Positions 1-8,565 of a stretch of DNA of 64,000 nt are shown in pieces. The notes beneath the pieces are model-generated. The model saw only the letters and a list, made by a program, of their open reading frames with translations, did not search any database and had not been told where the DNA came from. The stretch spans positions 248,001 through 312,000 of the forward strand of contig NZ_ATWH01000004.1 in assembly GCF_000421145.1 (NCBI RefSeq), written 5' to 3'. Numbering within the stretch: the stretch's first letter is position 1; each line of letters starts with the position of its first letter. Made by a program: the position numbers and the translations under genes. The DNA comes from Glaciibacter superstes DSM 21135. GTDB taxonomy: Bacteria > Actinomycetota > Actinomycetes > Actinomycetales > Microbacteriaceae.

Positions 1-622
1 GACCTGCCATGGCGGCAGCCGACTCATCGTTGACGAACGCGTGCACGACGAGTTGGTCGCCGGGGTTCTGAAGGTCGGTGCCTCGCTGCGCCTGGGAGAC
101 CCACTCCTCGAATCGACGCAGATCGGCACGATCGCGAGCGAGAAACAGCTTGAGCGCGTGCTCGGATACGTGGACGTCGCCAGGGCGGAGGGGGTGACCG
201 TCCACGGTGGCGAGCGCGTCAGGCCGGACGGCCTTGACGGAGGGTATTACGTCGAGCCGACGGTGTTCGATGGCGTCGACAACGCCGGCAGGATCGGCCA
301 GGAAGAGATCTTCGGACCGGCACTCGCCGTGACGACGGTGCGCGGTGCTGCCGAAGCCGTCAGGGTCGCCAACGACAGCCCATACGGGCTCGCAGCCAGC
401 GTGTGGACCCAGGACATCAGCACCGCACACACCGTCGCGCGCCAACTGCGTGCGGGCACGGTGTGGGTGAACACCTTCGACGTGGCCGACGTGATCACGC
501 CGTTCGGCGGGTTCAAGAACTCCGGAAGCGGGCGGGACAGATCTCTCCACGCTTTCGACGCGTACACCGCGCTCAAAACCACCTGGATCAACCTGGGCGA
601 TGCGCCCCTGAACAACGATTGA
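1..622 (+). CDS. Aldehyde dehydrogenase, PuuC-like, C-terminal part (5' end outside window)
   Basis: NAD(P)-dependent oxidation of an aldehyde to an acid. Only the last third is present. The reading frame is open from base 2 and its second codon is a cysteine followed by HGGSR, which matches the catalytic Cys region of the ALDH superfamily. Further on are EEIFGP, PFGGFKNSG and a C-terminus GRDRSLHAFDAYTALKTTW, which resembles the PuuC (gamma-glutamyl-aminobutyraldehyde dehydrogenase) ending as I recall it. It is followed 11 bases later by a 3-hydroxyisobutyrate-type dehydrogenase, so it is probably in one operon with the next three genes. Family certain; the substrate (a polyamine- or amino-acid-derived semialdehyde) is inference from the tail and neighbours. 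Confidence 0.88.
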   Translation, partial: TCHGGSRLIVDERVHDELVAGVLKVGASLRLGDPLLESTQIGTIASEKQLERVLGYVDVARAEGVTVHGGERVRPDGLDGGYYVEPTVFDGVDNAGRIGQEEIFGPALAVTTVRGAAEAVRVANDSPYGLAASVWTQDISTAHTVARQLRAGTVWVNTFDVADVITPFGGFKNSGSGRDRSLHAFDAYTALKTTWINLGDAPLNND

Positions 623-633
623 GAACCGAATAG

Positions 634-1560
634 ATGAACGCTTCTTCCCCGACCCGTGTCGGGTTCATCGGCCTGGGCAGTATGGGCTCCGGCATGACGC
701 GAAACCTGCAGAAATGCGGTTTCGCACTCGTCGTCAACGACATCCGTTCAGCAGCTGCGGCGGAGCTGATCGCCGGTGGCGCCGTCTGGGCGGATACGCC
801 CGCGGAGGTCGCCGCCCTCAGCGACGTGGTCATCACCATGCTGCCGACGCCACGACATGTCGAGGCTGTACTCGCCGGACCGGATGGAATCCTGGCCGGA
901 ATCGCCGACGGCGGCACCTGGGTCGACATGTCGACGTCGGTTCCTGAGGTGGCGAATCGAGTGAGATCGGATCACTCCGCCCGCGGTCTGCGCATCCTGG
1001 ATGCGCCGGTCAGTGGGATGTCTATTGGCGCAGCCACGGGAATGCTACAGATTTTCATCGGTGGTGAGATAGCGGATGTCGAACGGTTGCGTCCGGTCTT
1101 CGAAGCGATGGGCAACCCGGATCGCATCCTCCATGTCGGTGCCGCCGGCACGGGTTATGCCGTCAAGCTCATGATCAACCAGCTGTGGTTCTCCCACCTC
1201 GTCGCCACAGCAGAAGTATTGAGCATCGGGGTCAAGGCCGGAGTGGAGCTTGATGTTCTGCGTGATGCTTTGATCGCCAGCCCGGCGAACAGCAATTTTG
1301 TGCAGAACGACATCCTGTCGATCCTGGAGCGTGGCGACTACGACGAGGGCTTCGCGATCGCCCTGGCCTGCAAAGACCTCGGTCTCTCGATCGATCTGGC
1401 GAGGTCGGTCGGAGTGCCGGCCGAACTCAGCGGGCTGGTGGAGCAGATCTACCGCCGTGCGAAGGCCAGCTACGGCGACCGTGCAGGGGAGATGGCGCCC
1501 GTGAAGCTGTACGAAGATCTGATCGGATCGCCGCTCCGCCTGGAAGGGGTGCTGGTATGA
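634..1560 (+). CDS. NAD-binding 3-hydroxyisobutyrate dehydrogenase family protein
   Basis: Beta-hydroxyacid dehydrogenase of 308 residues, the usual length. The Rossmann dinucleotide motif GFIGLGSMGSGM is at residues 10-21, the substrate-site block DAPVSGMSIGA at about 123-133 (most relatives have SGG, not SGM) and the catalytic lysine is in GYAVKLMIN near residue 178. It reversibly oxidises a 3-hydroxy acid or reduces a semialdehyde; glyoxylate/succinic-semialdehyde reductases share this fold. It overlaps the next gene by ATGA, which indicates translational coupling. With an ALDH on each side and an iron-ADH next door, a semialdehyde is the common intermediate by inference. Confidence 0.9.
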   Translation: MNASSPTRVGFIGLGSMGSGMTRNLQKCGFALVVNDIRSAAAAELIAGGAVWADTPAEVAALSDVVITMLPTPRHVEAVLAGPDGILAGIADGGTWVDMSTSVPEVANRVRSDHSARGLRILDAPVSGMSIGAATGMLQIFIGGEIADVERLRPVFEAMGNPDRILHVGAAGTGYAVKLMINQLWFSHLVATAEVLSIGVKAGVELDVLRDALIASPANSNFVQNDILSILERGDYDEGFAIALACKDLGLSIDLARSVGVPAELSGLVEQIYRRAKASYGDRAGEMAPVKLYEDLIGSPLRLEGVLV

Positions 1561-2753
1561 CCGCGTTCACCGGCCTGGCTCCCCTGCCGCGCCCGCTCGC
1601 AGAGACCGAGCTGACGCTCGACGCGAAGCCCGTTGCCTACTTCGGCCGCGGTCGGGTGTCAGAGGTCGGCCTGATCACCGCTGCAACCGGTGCGACCGCT
1701 GTGTTGATAGTGACCGATCCGTTCCTGGCGACCTCTGCCGTTGTCGATGCCGTTCGGGTGTCACTCGAGAGTGCCGGCCTGCTGGTCACTGTCTACGGCG
1801 GTGTCACGCCCAACCCGACGACGACCTGTGTCGACGAGGGCAGCGACCTGGCAGCATCCGTCAGGGCGGACGCCATCGTCGCTGTCGGTGGCGGCTCTTC
1901 GATGGATGCCGCCAAGGGAATATCTCTCGGCGCGCGCAATCCCCAGCGCGGACTGGACCTCGACTATACGAGCGTGTTCTCCCAGCCGGCCATTCCGATC
2001 GTTGCTGTTCCGACGACGGCGGGGACCGGCGCGGAGGTCAACGCCTTCGGTGTCATCACCGACGTCGTCAGCCACCGAAAGTTCTATGTCGGGCACAACA
2101 GCGCGCTGGCGCGAGCGGCAGTGCTCGATCCGGAACTCACGGTGGGATTGTCGCCGGCAGCCACGGCCGCGACGGGCATGGACGCGCTCACCCATGCGCT
2201 GGAGTCATACCTGTCGATTCGGGCCAATCCATACAGTGACGGCATCGCCCTGCAGGTGATCTCGACCGTCGCGACCTACCTTCCCCGCGCCGTCGCGAAC
2301 GGCGCAGACCTTGAAGCGCGATCGGAACTGCTCCTGGCCAGCCACATCGCCGGGGTGGGTTTCTCCCACACGGGGCTCGGGCTGGTGCACGGCATCGCGC
2401 ACCCGCTCGGCGGGCAGTTCAACATCCCCCACGGGTTGGCACTCTGCACCGTGATCGAAAGCGTGCTCCGTTTCAACCTGCTAGCCCGCACCGAACGGAT
2501 CGGGCGGGTCGCGTTTGCTCTTGGCGTGGGCGACACGCATCTCGCCGACGAGGAGAATGCGCAATCGGCCATCACGGCGATTGCCGCGCTCGCTGCGGAC
2601 GTGGGCATGATCGGCCCGCTCTCTCGCTTCGGCGTGACCGAAGAATCGCTCGCCTCACTCGCCGCTGACACCCTCGCCGACGCCGTTACCGTCAACAATC
2701 CCATTCAACCGAGCATCGACGACGTGGTGCGCATTCTCACGGAGGCATTATGA
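1557..2753 (+). CDS. Iron-containing alcohol dehydrogenase
   Basis: Type III (Fe-dependent) alcohol dehydrogenase of 398 residues. The NAD-binding GGGSSMDAAK motif is near residue 112. The metal-binding region shows GMDALTHALES and HGIAHPLGG followed by NIPHG, supplying the Asp and His ligands typical of the family. It interconverts an alcohol or hydroxyacid and an aldehyde, for example 4-hydroxybutyrate and succinic semialdehyde; the exact substrate cannot be read from the sequence. It overlaps the upstream gene by ATGA, and its own end overlaps the start of the next gene (ATTATGAGC), so the four genes 1-4247 form one operon. Confidence 0.9.
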   Translation: MTAFTGLAPLPRPLAETELTLDAKPVAYFGRGRVSEVGLITAATGATAVLIVTDPFLATSAVVDAVRVSLESAGLLVTVYGGVTPNPTTTCVDEGSDLAASVRADAIVAVGGGSSMDAAKGISLGARNPQRGLDLDYTSVFSQPAIPIVAVPTTAGTGAEVNAFGVITDVVSHRKFYVGHNSALARAAVLDPELTVGLSPAATAATGMDALTHALESYLSIRANPYSDGIALQVISTVATYLPRAVANGADLEARSELLLASHIAGVGFSHTGLGLVHGIAHPLGGQFNIPHGLALCTVIESVLRFNLLARTERIGRVAFALGVGDTHLADEENAQSAITAIAALAADVGMIGPLSRFGVTEESLASLAADTLADAVTVNNPIQPSIDDVVRILTEAL

Positions 2754-4247
2754 GCACCCCTGCTCGCATCACCGAGGCAGACGAGCAGGCGGTCCTGGAT
2801 CTGGTCCCAACAGGCCTGTTCATCAACGGCGAATGGCGGGATGCGACCGGCAGCCGGGCCTTCGACGTGAACGACCCGTCGACAGGGCGAGTTCTGCGGA
2901 GTGTCGCCGATGCCTCGCCGGAGGACGGAGCCGATGCCTTGTCGTCTGCCCACTCCGCTCAGAGATCGTGGGCGAAGACGGCGCCGCGCGAGCGCGCAGA
3001 GTTGCTCAGACGAGCGTTCGAGGCTGTCACTGTGCGCACCGACGAGTTTGCTCTCCTGGATGACACTCGAGATGGGAAAACCGCTCGCAGAGTCCCTCGG
3101 CGAAGTGGCGTACGGGGCGGAGTTCCTGCGCTGGTTCTCGGAGGAGACCGTTCGTGTCTCCGGCAGGTTCGCCACGGCGCCAGACGGGAGAAGCCGACTT
3201 CTGGTGACCAAGCATCCGGTCGGGCCGTCGTTGTTCATCACGCCTTGGAACTTTCCGCTTGCAATGGCCACCCGCAAGATCGCCCCCGCGATCGCGGCTG
3301 GCTGCACGATGGTGTTGAAGCCGGCAGCGCTGACCCCACTCACGGCCCTGCTCTTCGCGCAGGTGTTGCAGGAGGCCGGGTTGCCTGACGGGGTCTTGAA
3401 CGTGATTCAAACGACGAGGGCCGGGGCGGTCACTGGCCCCCTGATCACCGACCCGCGCCTCCGCAAGTTGTCGTTCACCGGTTCAACGGAAGTCGGCAGA
3501 CGGATGCTGAAGAACTCAGCCGACCAGGTGCTGCGGGTCTCGATGGAGCTCGGCGGCAACGCGCCCTTCATCGTCTTCGACGACGCTGATCTCGACAAGG
3601 CCGTCGACGGTGCGATGCTGGCCAAGATGCGCAACGGCGGCGAGGCGTGCACGGCGGCGAACCGGCTGCTGGTGCAGGAATCTGTCTCGGCGGAGTTCGC
3701 CGCCAGGCTGACGGACCGCATGCGGAACCACGCCGTCGCGCGTGGCACGGATCCGGACTCGAAGATCGGTCCGCTGGTCGACGAAGGCACCCGCACGAAG
3801 GTGCACGAGCTCGTGACCGCATCGATCGAAGCCGGAGCGACCCTGGCCCTGGGCGGAAACAGCATCGAGGGCCCTGGCTACTTCTACCAGCCGACGGTGC
3901 TGACGAACGTGCCGGCGACGGCACGGATCATGCATGAAGAGATATTCGGGCCGGTCGCGCCGATCATGACCTTCTCGACCGAGGCGGAAGCGGTTGAGCT
4001 CGCGAACGACACCGAGTATGGCCTGGTCGCCTACGCGTACACGCGGGACTTGAACCGCGGGTTGCGGCTGGCAGAAGAGCTGGAGGTCGGCATGCTGGGT
4101 CTCAACACGGGGATCGTGTCGAACCCGGCCGCGCCGTTCGGAGGAGTGAAGCAGTCTGGACTGGGTCGCGAAGGCGGTTTCGAGGGAATCGAGGAGTATC
4201 TCGAGACGCGCTATGTGGGTATCTCTGACCCCTTCGAGGATGCCTGA
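2750..4247 (+). pseudogene. Aldehyde dehydrogenase (succinate-semialdehyde dehydrogenase type) with one frameshift
   Basis: The N-terminal 100 or so codons (FINGEWRDA, PRERAELLRRAFE) run in the frame of base 2750. The rest of the enzyme (TLEMGKPLAES, ITPWNFPLAMATRKIAPA, MELGGNAPF, GEACTAANR with the catalytic Cys, EEIFGPVAP, FGGVKQSGLGREGG) runs one frame later. The switch is at about 3058-3060, in ctcctggatgac: removing one G restores LLMTLEMGKPL and a 498-residue protein of normal ALDH length. Everything else is intact, so this is either a recent inactivating insertion or an assembly error. The family resembles GabD. It is last in the operon and converges on tag. Confidence 0.85.
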
Positions 4248-4312
4248 CCGCCAGCCGCTGACCGCCATCCGTCCGCCACACACTGACCGCCGGCTGACCC
4301 TCAAGCGTCGGC

Positions 4313-4372
4313 AATCGCCGTTCGCGCCCAGAATCGCCGCTATAGCGGGGTCACTCGGCGCAAACGGCGATT
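4313..4372. repeat. Nested hairpin between convergent genes
   Basis: The arms AATCGCCGTTcGCGCC (4313-4328) and GGCGCaAACGGCGATT (4357-4372) pair at 15 of 16 positions. They enclose a second perfect 12-bp palindrome CCGCTATAGCGG (4337-4348). The element lies in the 152-base gap between the 3' ends of the ALDH and tag genes, where a bidirectional transcript end is expected. There is no T-run, so it is not a standard intrinsic terminator. Confidence 0.6.
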
Positions 4373-4399
4373 CCGAGCGAGTTGCGATTCCGAGCCCGG

Positions 4400-5137
4400 C
4401 TAACGGGCAGCGGACCAGACGTCTGATGTTCCCCGGCGATGACTGTCGACCAGGTGCGTGTCGACGATTCCGACGGCCTCCATCAGAGCGAACATGGTGG
4501 TCGGCCCGACAAAGGCGAAACCCTTCTTGCGCAGCGCCTTCGAGAGGGCGATCGACTCCGCCGAGGTCGTCGGGATGTCGGCATACGTTCGCGGCTCCGG
4601 CGTCGACGAAGGCCGGAACGACCAGACAAAATCGACCAGTCCGCCCTCATCGCGGAGCGCGATCGTGGCCTTCGCATTGGTGATCGTGGCGAGGATCTTG
4701 AGCCGGTTGCGCACGATGCCGGCGTCGGCCAGCAGACGTTCGACGTCGGCATCCGTGTATTCGGCGATCACATCTGGATCAAAGCCGTGGAACGCTTCGC
4801 GAAACGCCGGCCGCTTGCGCAGGATGGTCGCCCACGACAACCCTGACTGGAATGCCTCGAGACTGATGCGCTCGAACATCCCATGTTCATCGCGCACCGG
4901 CATGCCCCACTCTGTGTCGTAGTATTCCCGCATGAGCGGGTCGGTTGCCGCCCAACTCGGGCGGGCGAGGCCGTCGTCGCCGACCACGATTCCGGATGCC
5001 GGGGCCGGAATCATGCCGGAACTCGTCTTGATTACACCCGTCGCTGTCTCAGTTTGGTCCTTCAAGAAATTCTCCGTCATTCGCACAGTCTCAGTGTTCT
5101 TCCCGGCACGAGAGTCCAGAACCGGCAGGACCTCCAT
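4400..5137 (-). CDS. tag: DNA-3-methyladenine glycosylase I
   Basis: Excises 3-methyladenine from DNA in base-excision repair. The Tag family core runs from GLARPSWAATDPLMREYYDTE through WGMPVRDE, SLEAFQSGLSWATILRKRPAFREAF, and RNRLKILATITNAKA to FAFVGPTT and the C-terminal HLVDSHR. The domain starts near residue 53 of this reading frame, so the first 50 residues are either a lineage-specific extension or over-extended. An internal ATG at 5080 is an equally plausible start; neither has a clear ribosome-binding site. It is transcribed away from the aldolase operon and shares its upstream region. Confidence 0.9.
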   Translation of the reverse strand: MEVLPVLDSRAGKNTETVRMTENFLKDQTETATGVIKTSSGMIPAPASGIVVGDDGLARPSWAATDPLMREYYDTEWGMPVRDEHGMFERISLEAFQSGLSWATILRKRPAFREAFHGFDPDVIAEYTDADVERLLADAGIVRNRLKILATITNAKATIALRDEGGLVDFVWSFRPSSTPEPRTYADIPTTSAESIALSKALRKKGFAFVGPTTMFALMEAVGIVDTHLVDSHRRGTSDVWSAAR

Positions 5138-5199
5138 TCTCGCGGGTGCCGCATGAACTGCGGTTATAGCAACAACCGCTTGACGTTGCTCCTAACGGA

Positions 5200-5239
5200 A
5201 TGAGATGCTTGTCTCAATCAGGACACATGTCTCATTCAA
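5200..5239. promoter_or_regulatory. Operator-like repeats upstream of the aldolase-importer operon
   Basis: There is a perfect inverted repeat TGAGA-N6-TCTCA at 5201-5216. There is also a direct repeat TGTCTCAnTCA at 5210-5220 and 5229-5239, spaced 19 bases, about two helical turns. A TTGACG hexamer lies just upstream at 5180-5185. The repeats fit binding of one or two dimers of a transcription factor; the TetR protein encoded at the end of this operon is the obvious candidate (inference). Confidence 0.5.
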
Positions 5240-5259
5240 AGTTGAACGGGGAATTCACG

Positions 5260-5883
5260 GTGATCACGATAGACCGCAGTTTGATCCAGATAGGCAACGT
5301 GGGATTCGATCGGGCGGAGCTCACTGCGCTGTTCGCCGACATCCCGGTCGCAAATCTTGGCGACGCAATGGATCGCATGGGCGTGTGCGATGCGGGCGTG
5401 CGAGCGATGTGGCGGGGGGCACGATGCGTAGGAAACGCCTTCCCGGTTACGGTACGCGCCGGTGACAACGCCGGCTTGCATGTGGCGTTGGAGCATCTTC
5501 GACAGGGCGACGTCCTTGTCGTGAACGGCGGAGGTGACCTCTCGCGCGCCCTCCTGGGCGACCTACTTGCCACGAAGCTCACGCAGATCGGCGTCGCAGG
5601 TGTTGTCGTGGACGGCTGCATTCGGGATCGCTCAGCTCTGGAAAACATGAAGTACCCCGTCTGGGCGCGCGGGGTGAACCCTGCTGGTCCATACAAGAAC
5701 GGGCCGGCGATCCTCGGACACGCTGCCGCAATCGGCGGCGTCGTTGTGCACCCGGGCGACATCGTGGCGGCCGATGACGACGGTGTCGCGTTCATTCCGG
5801 TGGAGAGGGCGCAGGAGATACTCTCCTCCGCCCATGCCGTCGTCGCGCGTGAAGCAGAAATGGCGAGTCAGCTCGCGAGCTGA
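5260..5883 (+). CDS. RraA-like / class II 4-hydroxy-2-oxoacid aldolase family protein
   Basis: Members of this family either inhibit RNase E (RraA) or act as metal-dependent aldolases on 4-hydroxy-4-methyl-2-oxoglutarate and related 2-oxo acids. The aldolase hallmark VVVDGCIRD is present; in characterised aldolases the Arg and the following Asp bind substrate and metal. GDIVAADDDGVAFIP closes the fold. The aldolase role is favoured because the downstream genes import and transaminate an amino acid. The GTG at 5260 is chosen as start because GGGGA lies 7 bases upstream; the longer in-frame ATG at 5200 falls inside the operator palindrome. About 207 residues. Confidence 0.82.
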   Translation: MITIDRSLIQIGNVGFDRAELTALFADIPVANLGDAMDRMGVCDAGVRAMWRGARCVGNAFPVTVRAGDNAGLHVALEHLRQGDVLVVNGGGDLSRALLGDLLATKLTQIGVAGVVVDGCIRDRSALENMKYPVWARGVNPAGPYKNGPAILGHAAAIGGVVVHPGDIVAADDDGVAFIPVERAQEILSSAHAVVAREAEMASQLAS

Positions 5884-5948
5884 CTCGATTCACCATTCGA
5901 TAAGAAGCCCATCTCAACGATCAAACTCAAAGAAGAGGAAGAAAAGTT

Positions 5949-6887
5949 ATGCGCAAGATGATGGTGTTTGCATCCCTCGCAACGGCCGCAGTGCTCCTGG
6001 CGGGATGTGCGTCCAGTGAAAACGGATCGTCCGGTGGTCAGGCATCCACTGAGCCGGGGAACACGGGCGACGTCTCGGTTGAAACGTCCAAGCTCACCGA
6101 CGGGGTGGAAGTCAATGAAGACGCCAGTGAACTCCTGCCGGAGTCGATCAAGACGTCCGGCGTGCTCAAGGTCGGTGGAGAGACCAGCCTCCCACCGTAC
6201 CTATTCCTGTCGGAAGGCACTTTGACCGGCGTGGAGGCGGACATCATGGCAGCCCTGGGAAAGGCTCTCGGCTTGAAGGTCGAGGTGACGAACACGAAGT
6301 TCGCGGCCATGGTCACGGGCCTGGTGTCTGAGCGTTTCGATGTTGCCATGTCGGACTTCTCCGACACTCTGGAGCGACAGCAACAGGTGACCTTCATCGA
6401 CTACACAGAGGCAGGCCAGATCCTCGTGGTCGCCAAGGGCAATCCGGAGAACATCAATTCGCTTGAAGACCTGTGCGGCAAATCGGCGGCCGGACCCGCC
6501 GGAAGTCTGTCCGTGGAATTGGCAAAAGAGCAATCGAAGGCCTGTGTCGATGACGGCCAGCCGGCCGTGGACGTCCAGCAGTATCCGACCGGTGCGGAAA
6601 CCCAATTGGCCTTGCAGAACGGCAGGACGGATGCGATGGCAATCGACTACGCAATCGGGAGCTACAACGTGCAACAGGTACCAGACAAGATCGAATTGTC
6701 CGGTGAGCCGTTTGCCCTGGGTTACCACGGCGCTGCGGTGCGACCGGACGACAAAGAACTCCAGGCCGCGCTCGAGGCAGGACTCAATGGATTGATCGAA
6801 GACGGCGTGTACCAGGCGATCCTCGACGAGTGGGGCGTGCCACAGATGGCAATGACTGAGGTTCTCATCAACGGGACAACCGAATGA
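5949..6887 (+). CDS. Amino-acid ABC transporter substrate-binding lipoprotein (family 3)
   Basis: Lipoprotein signal peptide with lipobox LLAGC at residues 17-21, so it is anchored on the outer face of the membrane. The body is a family 3 solute-binding protein: VLKVGGETSLPPYLF, GVEADIMAALGKALGLKVEV, RFDVAMSDFSDT and the second lobe DGVYQAILDEWGV. This family binds amino acids, opines and similar small polar solutes. AAGAGGAAG forms a strong ribosome-binding site. It overlaps the permease gene by ATGA. Ligand unknown; the adjacent aminotransferase and aldolase suggest an amino acid that becomes a 4-hydroxy-2-oxo acid. Confidence 0.93.
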   Translation: MRKMMVFASLATAAVLLAGCASSENGSSGGQASTEPGNTGDVSVETSKLTDGVEVNEDASELLPESIKTSGVLKVGGETSLPPYLFLSEGTLTGVEADIMAALGKALGLKVEVTNTKFAAMVTGLVSERFDVAMSDFSDTLERQQQVTFIDYTEAGQILVVAKGNPENINSLEDLCGKSAAGPAGSLSVELAKEQSKACVDDGQPAVDVQQYPTGAETQLALQNGRTDAMAIDYAIGSYNVQQVPDKIELSGEPFALGYHGAAVRPDDKELQAALEAGLNGLIEDGVYQAILDEWGVPQMAMTEVLINGTTE

Positions 6888-7807
6888 CGACGGTCGCCAT
6901 GGACACGCCAGTCGCCTCTCCGACTCTGAAACTCGCACCGCGTCGTCACTACCTCCAGATCGCCGCGGCCGTTGTGGTCCTGTTGCTCGCGTTCCTGCTT
7001 GCGCAGAGCCTTGCAACGAACGACAACATGCAGTGGCACATCGTGTGGCAGTACCTGTGGGATGAGCAGGTCGGGAGAGGGATCGTCACGACTCTCCTGT
7101 TGACCGTACTCTGCATGACGATGGGAACAGCACTCGCGACGGTCCTGGCCGTCATGCGGCTGTCAAAGAACCGGGTGCTGTCGTCGGTCGCGTTCGCATA
7201 CGTGTGGTTTTTTCGTGGCACGCCCCTCCTGGTTCAGCTCATCTTCTGGTACAACCTGGCAGCACTCTTCCCCGTTCTGGGCATCGGCATCCCTTTCACG
7301 AGCGTCGGTGCGAGCGTCTCCACGAATGCCGTCATCACGGCGTTCGTCGCCGCCGTGCTGGGTTTCACACTGAACGAAGCCGCCTACATGTCCGAGATCG
7401 TCCGCGCCGGTATCCAGTCCGTGAACATCGGGCAGCGGGAAGCAGCACTGTCGACGGGAATGACCGAAAGCCAGAGCATGCGGAGAATCGTGTTGCCGCA
7501 GGCGATGCGCGTCATTGTCCCGCCGACAGCGAATCAGGCAATCAACCTTCTCAAGGCCACGTCTCTGGTCGCGTTCATTGCCGGCGGTGACCTGTTGTCC
7601 GCCGTGCAGGACATTTATGCAGTCAATTTCGCGGTCATCCCGCTTCTCGTCGTTGCCAGTATCTGGTACCTCGTGATCGTGACGGTTGCAAGTGCCGGCC
7701 AGTACTACCTCGAACGTTGGGTCGGCAGAGGAGTGACCAATTTCAGCGAGGCGGCCGTGACCGACCAGATTGCTTCTATCGAAGCCAGGCAGGGGGGTGC
7801 AGCATGA
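6884..7807 (+). CDS. Amino-acid ABC transporter permease (HisM/GlnP family)
   Basis: Integral membrane permease of the polar amino-acid importer family. A first hydrophobic helix at about residues 25-45 precedes the core. The family signature [17 protein letters not shown] is followed by [20 protein letters not shown] and the cytoplasmic coupling loop [28 protein letters not shown], where the ATPase docks. The single permease gene suggests a homodimeric channel. ATGA overlaps at both ends couple it to the binding protein and ATPase. Confidence 0.93.
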   Translation: MTTVAMDTPVASPTLKLAPRRHYLQIAAAVVVLLLAFLLAQSLATNDNMQWHIVWQYLWDEQVGRGIVTTLLLTVLCMTMGTALATVLAVMRLSKNRVLSSVAFAYVWFFRGTPLLVQLIFWYNLAALFPVLGIGIPFTSVGASVSTNAVITAFVAAVLGFTLNEAAYMSEIVRAGIQSVNIGQREAALSTGMTESQSMRRIVLPQAMRVIVPPTANQAINLLKATSLVAFIAGGDLLSAVQDIYAVNFAVIPLLVVASIWYLVIVTVASAGQYYLERWVGRGVTNFSEAAVTDQIASIEARQGGAA

Positions 7808-8565
7808 GACCGATGGTGGAAATCACAGACCTCCACAAGTCGTTCGGACGAGTAGAGGTACTGCGGGGCATCAATATCGCGGTCCCACCAGGATCGGTCA
7901 CCTCTATCCTCGGCCCATCGGGCTCGGGCAAGTCGACCATGCTGAGGTGCATCAATCACCTTGAAAAGCCGACCGCCGGAGCTATCCAGGTCGACGGCGA
8001 ATACGTCGGATACACCCGCAATGGCGACACTCTGTCAGAAATCTCTGGAAGGGCTCTCGCTCGACAGCGCGCCGGTATCGGGATGGTTTTTCAGCGCTTC
8101 GATCTCTACGCTCACATGACCGCCATCGAAAACATCATCGAGGGACCGATCAGGGTTCTGGGGAAGTCGCGCACCTCGGCCATGGAAGAAGCTCGAGAAC
8201 TACTCGATCGGGTGGGTCTGGGCGACAGGGCGCGAGCGTATCCTGCACAGCTCTCAGGTGGCCAGCAGCAACGCGTCGCAATTGCCCGTGCGTTGGCGAT
8301 GAAGCCTAAAGTCATGCTCTTCGACGAGCCGACTTCCGCCCTGGATCCAGAGTTGGTCGGCGAAGTGCTGTCCGTGATGAAGGAGGTGGCGAATTCCGGA
8401 ATAACGATGCTGGTGGTAACGCACGAGGTAGCGTTCGCCAGGGAAGTATCGAACGAAGCGATCTTCATGGCGGATGGCGTCGTCGTGGAACGAGGCGATC
8501 CTGACGAGGTTCTGCGCAAGCCGAATCATCCGCGAACACGAGATTTCTTGTCGAGAGTTCTGTGA
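7804..8565 (+). CDS. Amino-acid ABC transporter ATP-binding protein (GlnQ family)
   Basis: ABC ATPase of about 253 residues driving the preceding permease. Walker [10 protein letters not shown], signature [15 protein letters not shown], Walker [15 protein letters not shown] and the switch histidine in [12 protein letters not shown] are all present. The start at 7804 overlaps the permease stop by ATGA and gives the normal N-terminus ([19 protein letters not shown]). The reading frame extends 29 codons further upstream into the permease gene; that extension is not used here. Confidence 0.93.
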   Translation: MRPMVEITDLHKSFGRVEVLRGINIAVPPGSVTSILGPSGSGKSTMLRCINHLEKPTAGAIQVDGEYVGYTRNGDTLSEISGRALARQRAGIGMVFQRFDLYAHMTAIENIIEGPIRVLGKSRTSAMEEARELLDRVGLGDRARAYPAQLSGGQQQRVAIARALAMKPKVMLFDEPTSALDPELVGEVLSVMKEVANSGITMLVVTHEVAFAREVSNEAIFMADGVVVERGDPDEVLRKPNHPRTRDFLSRVL

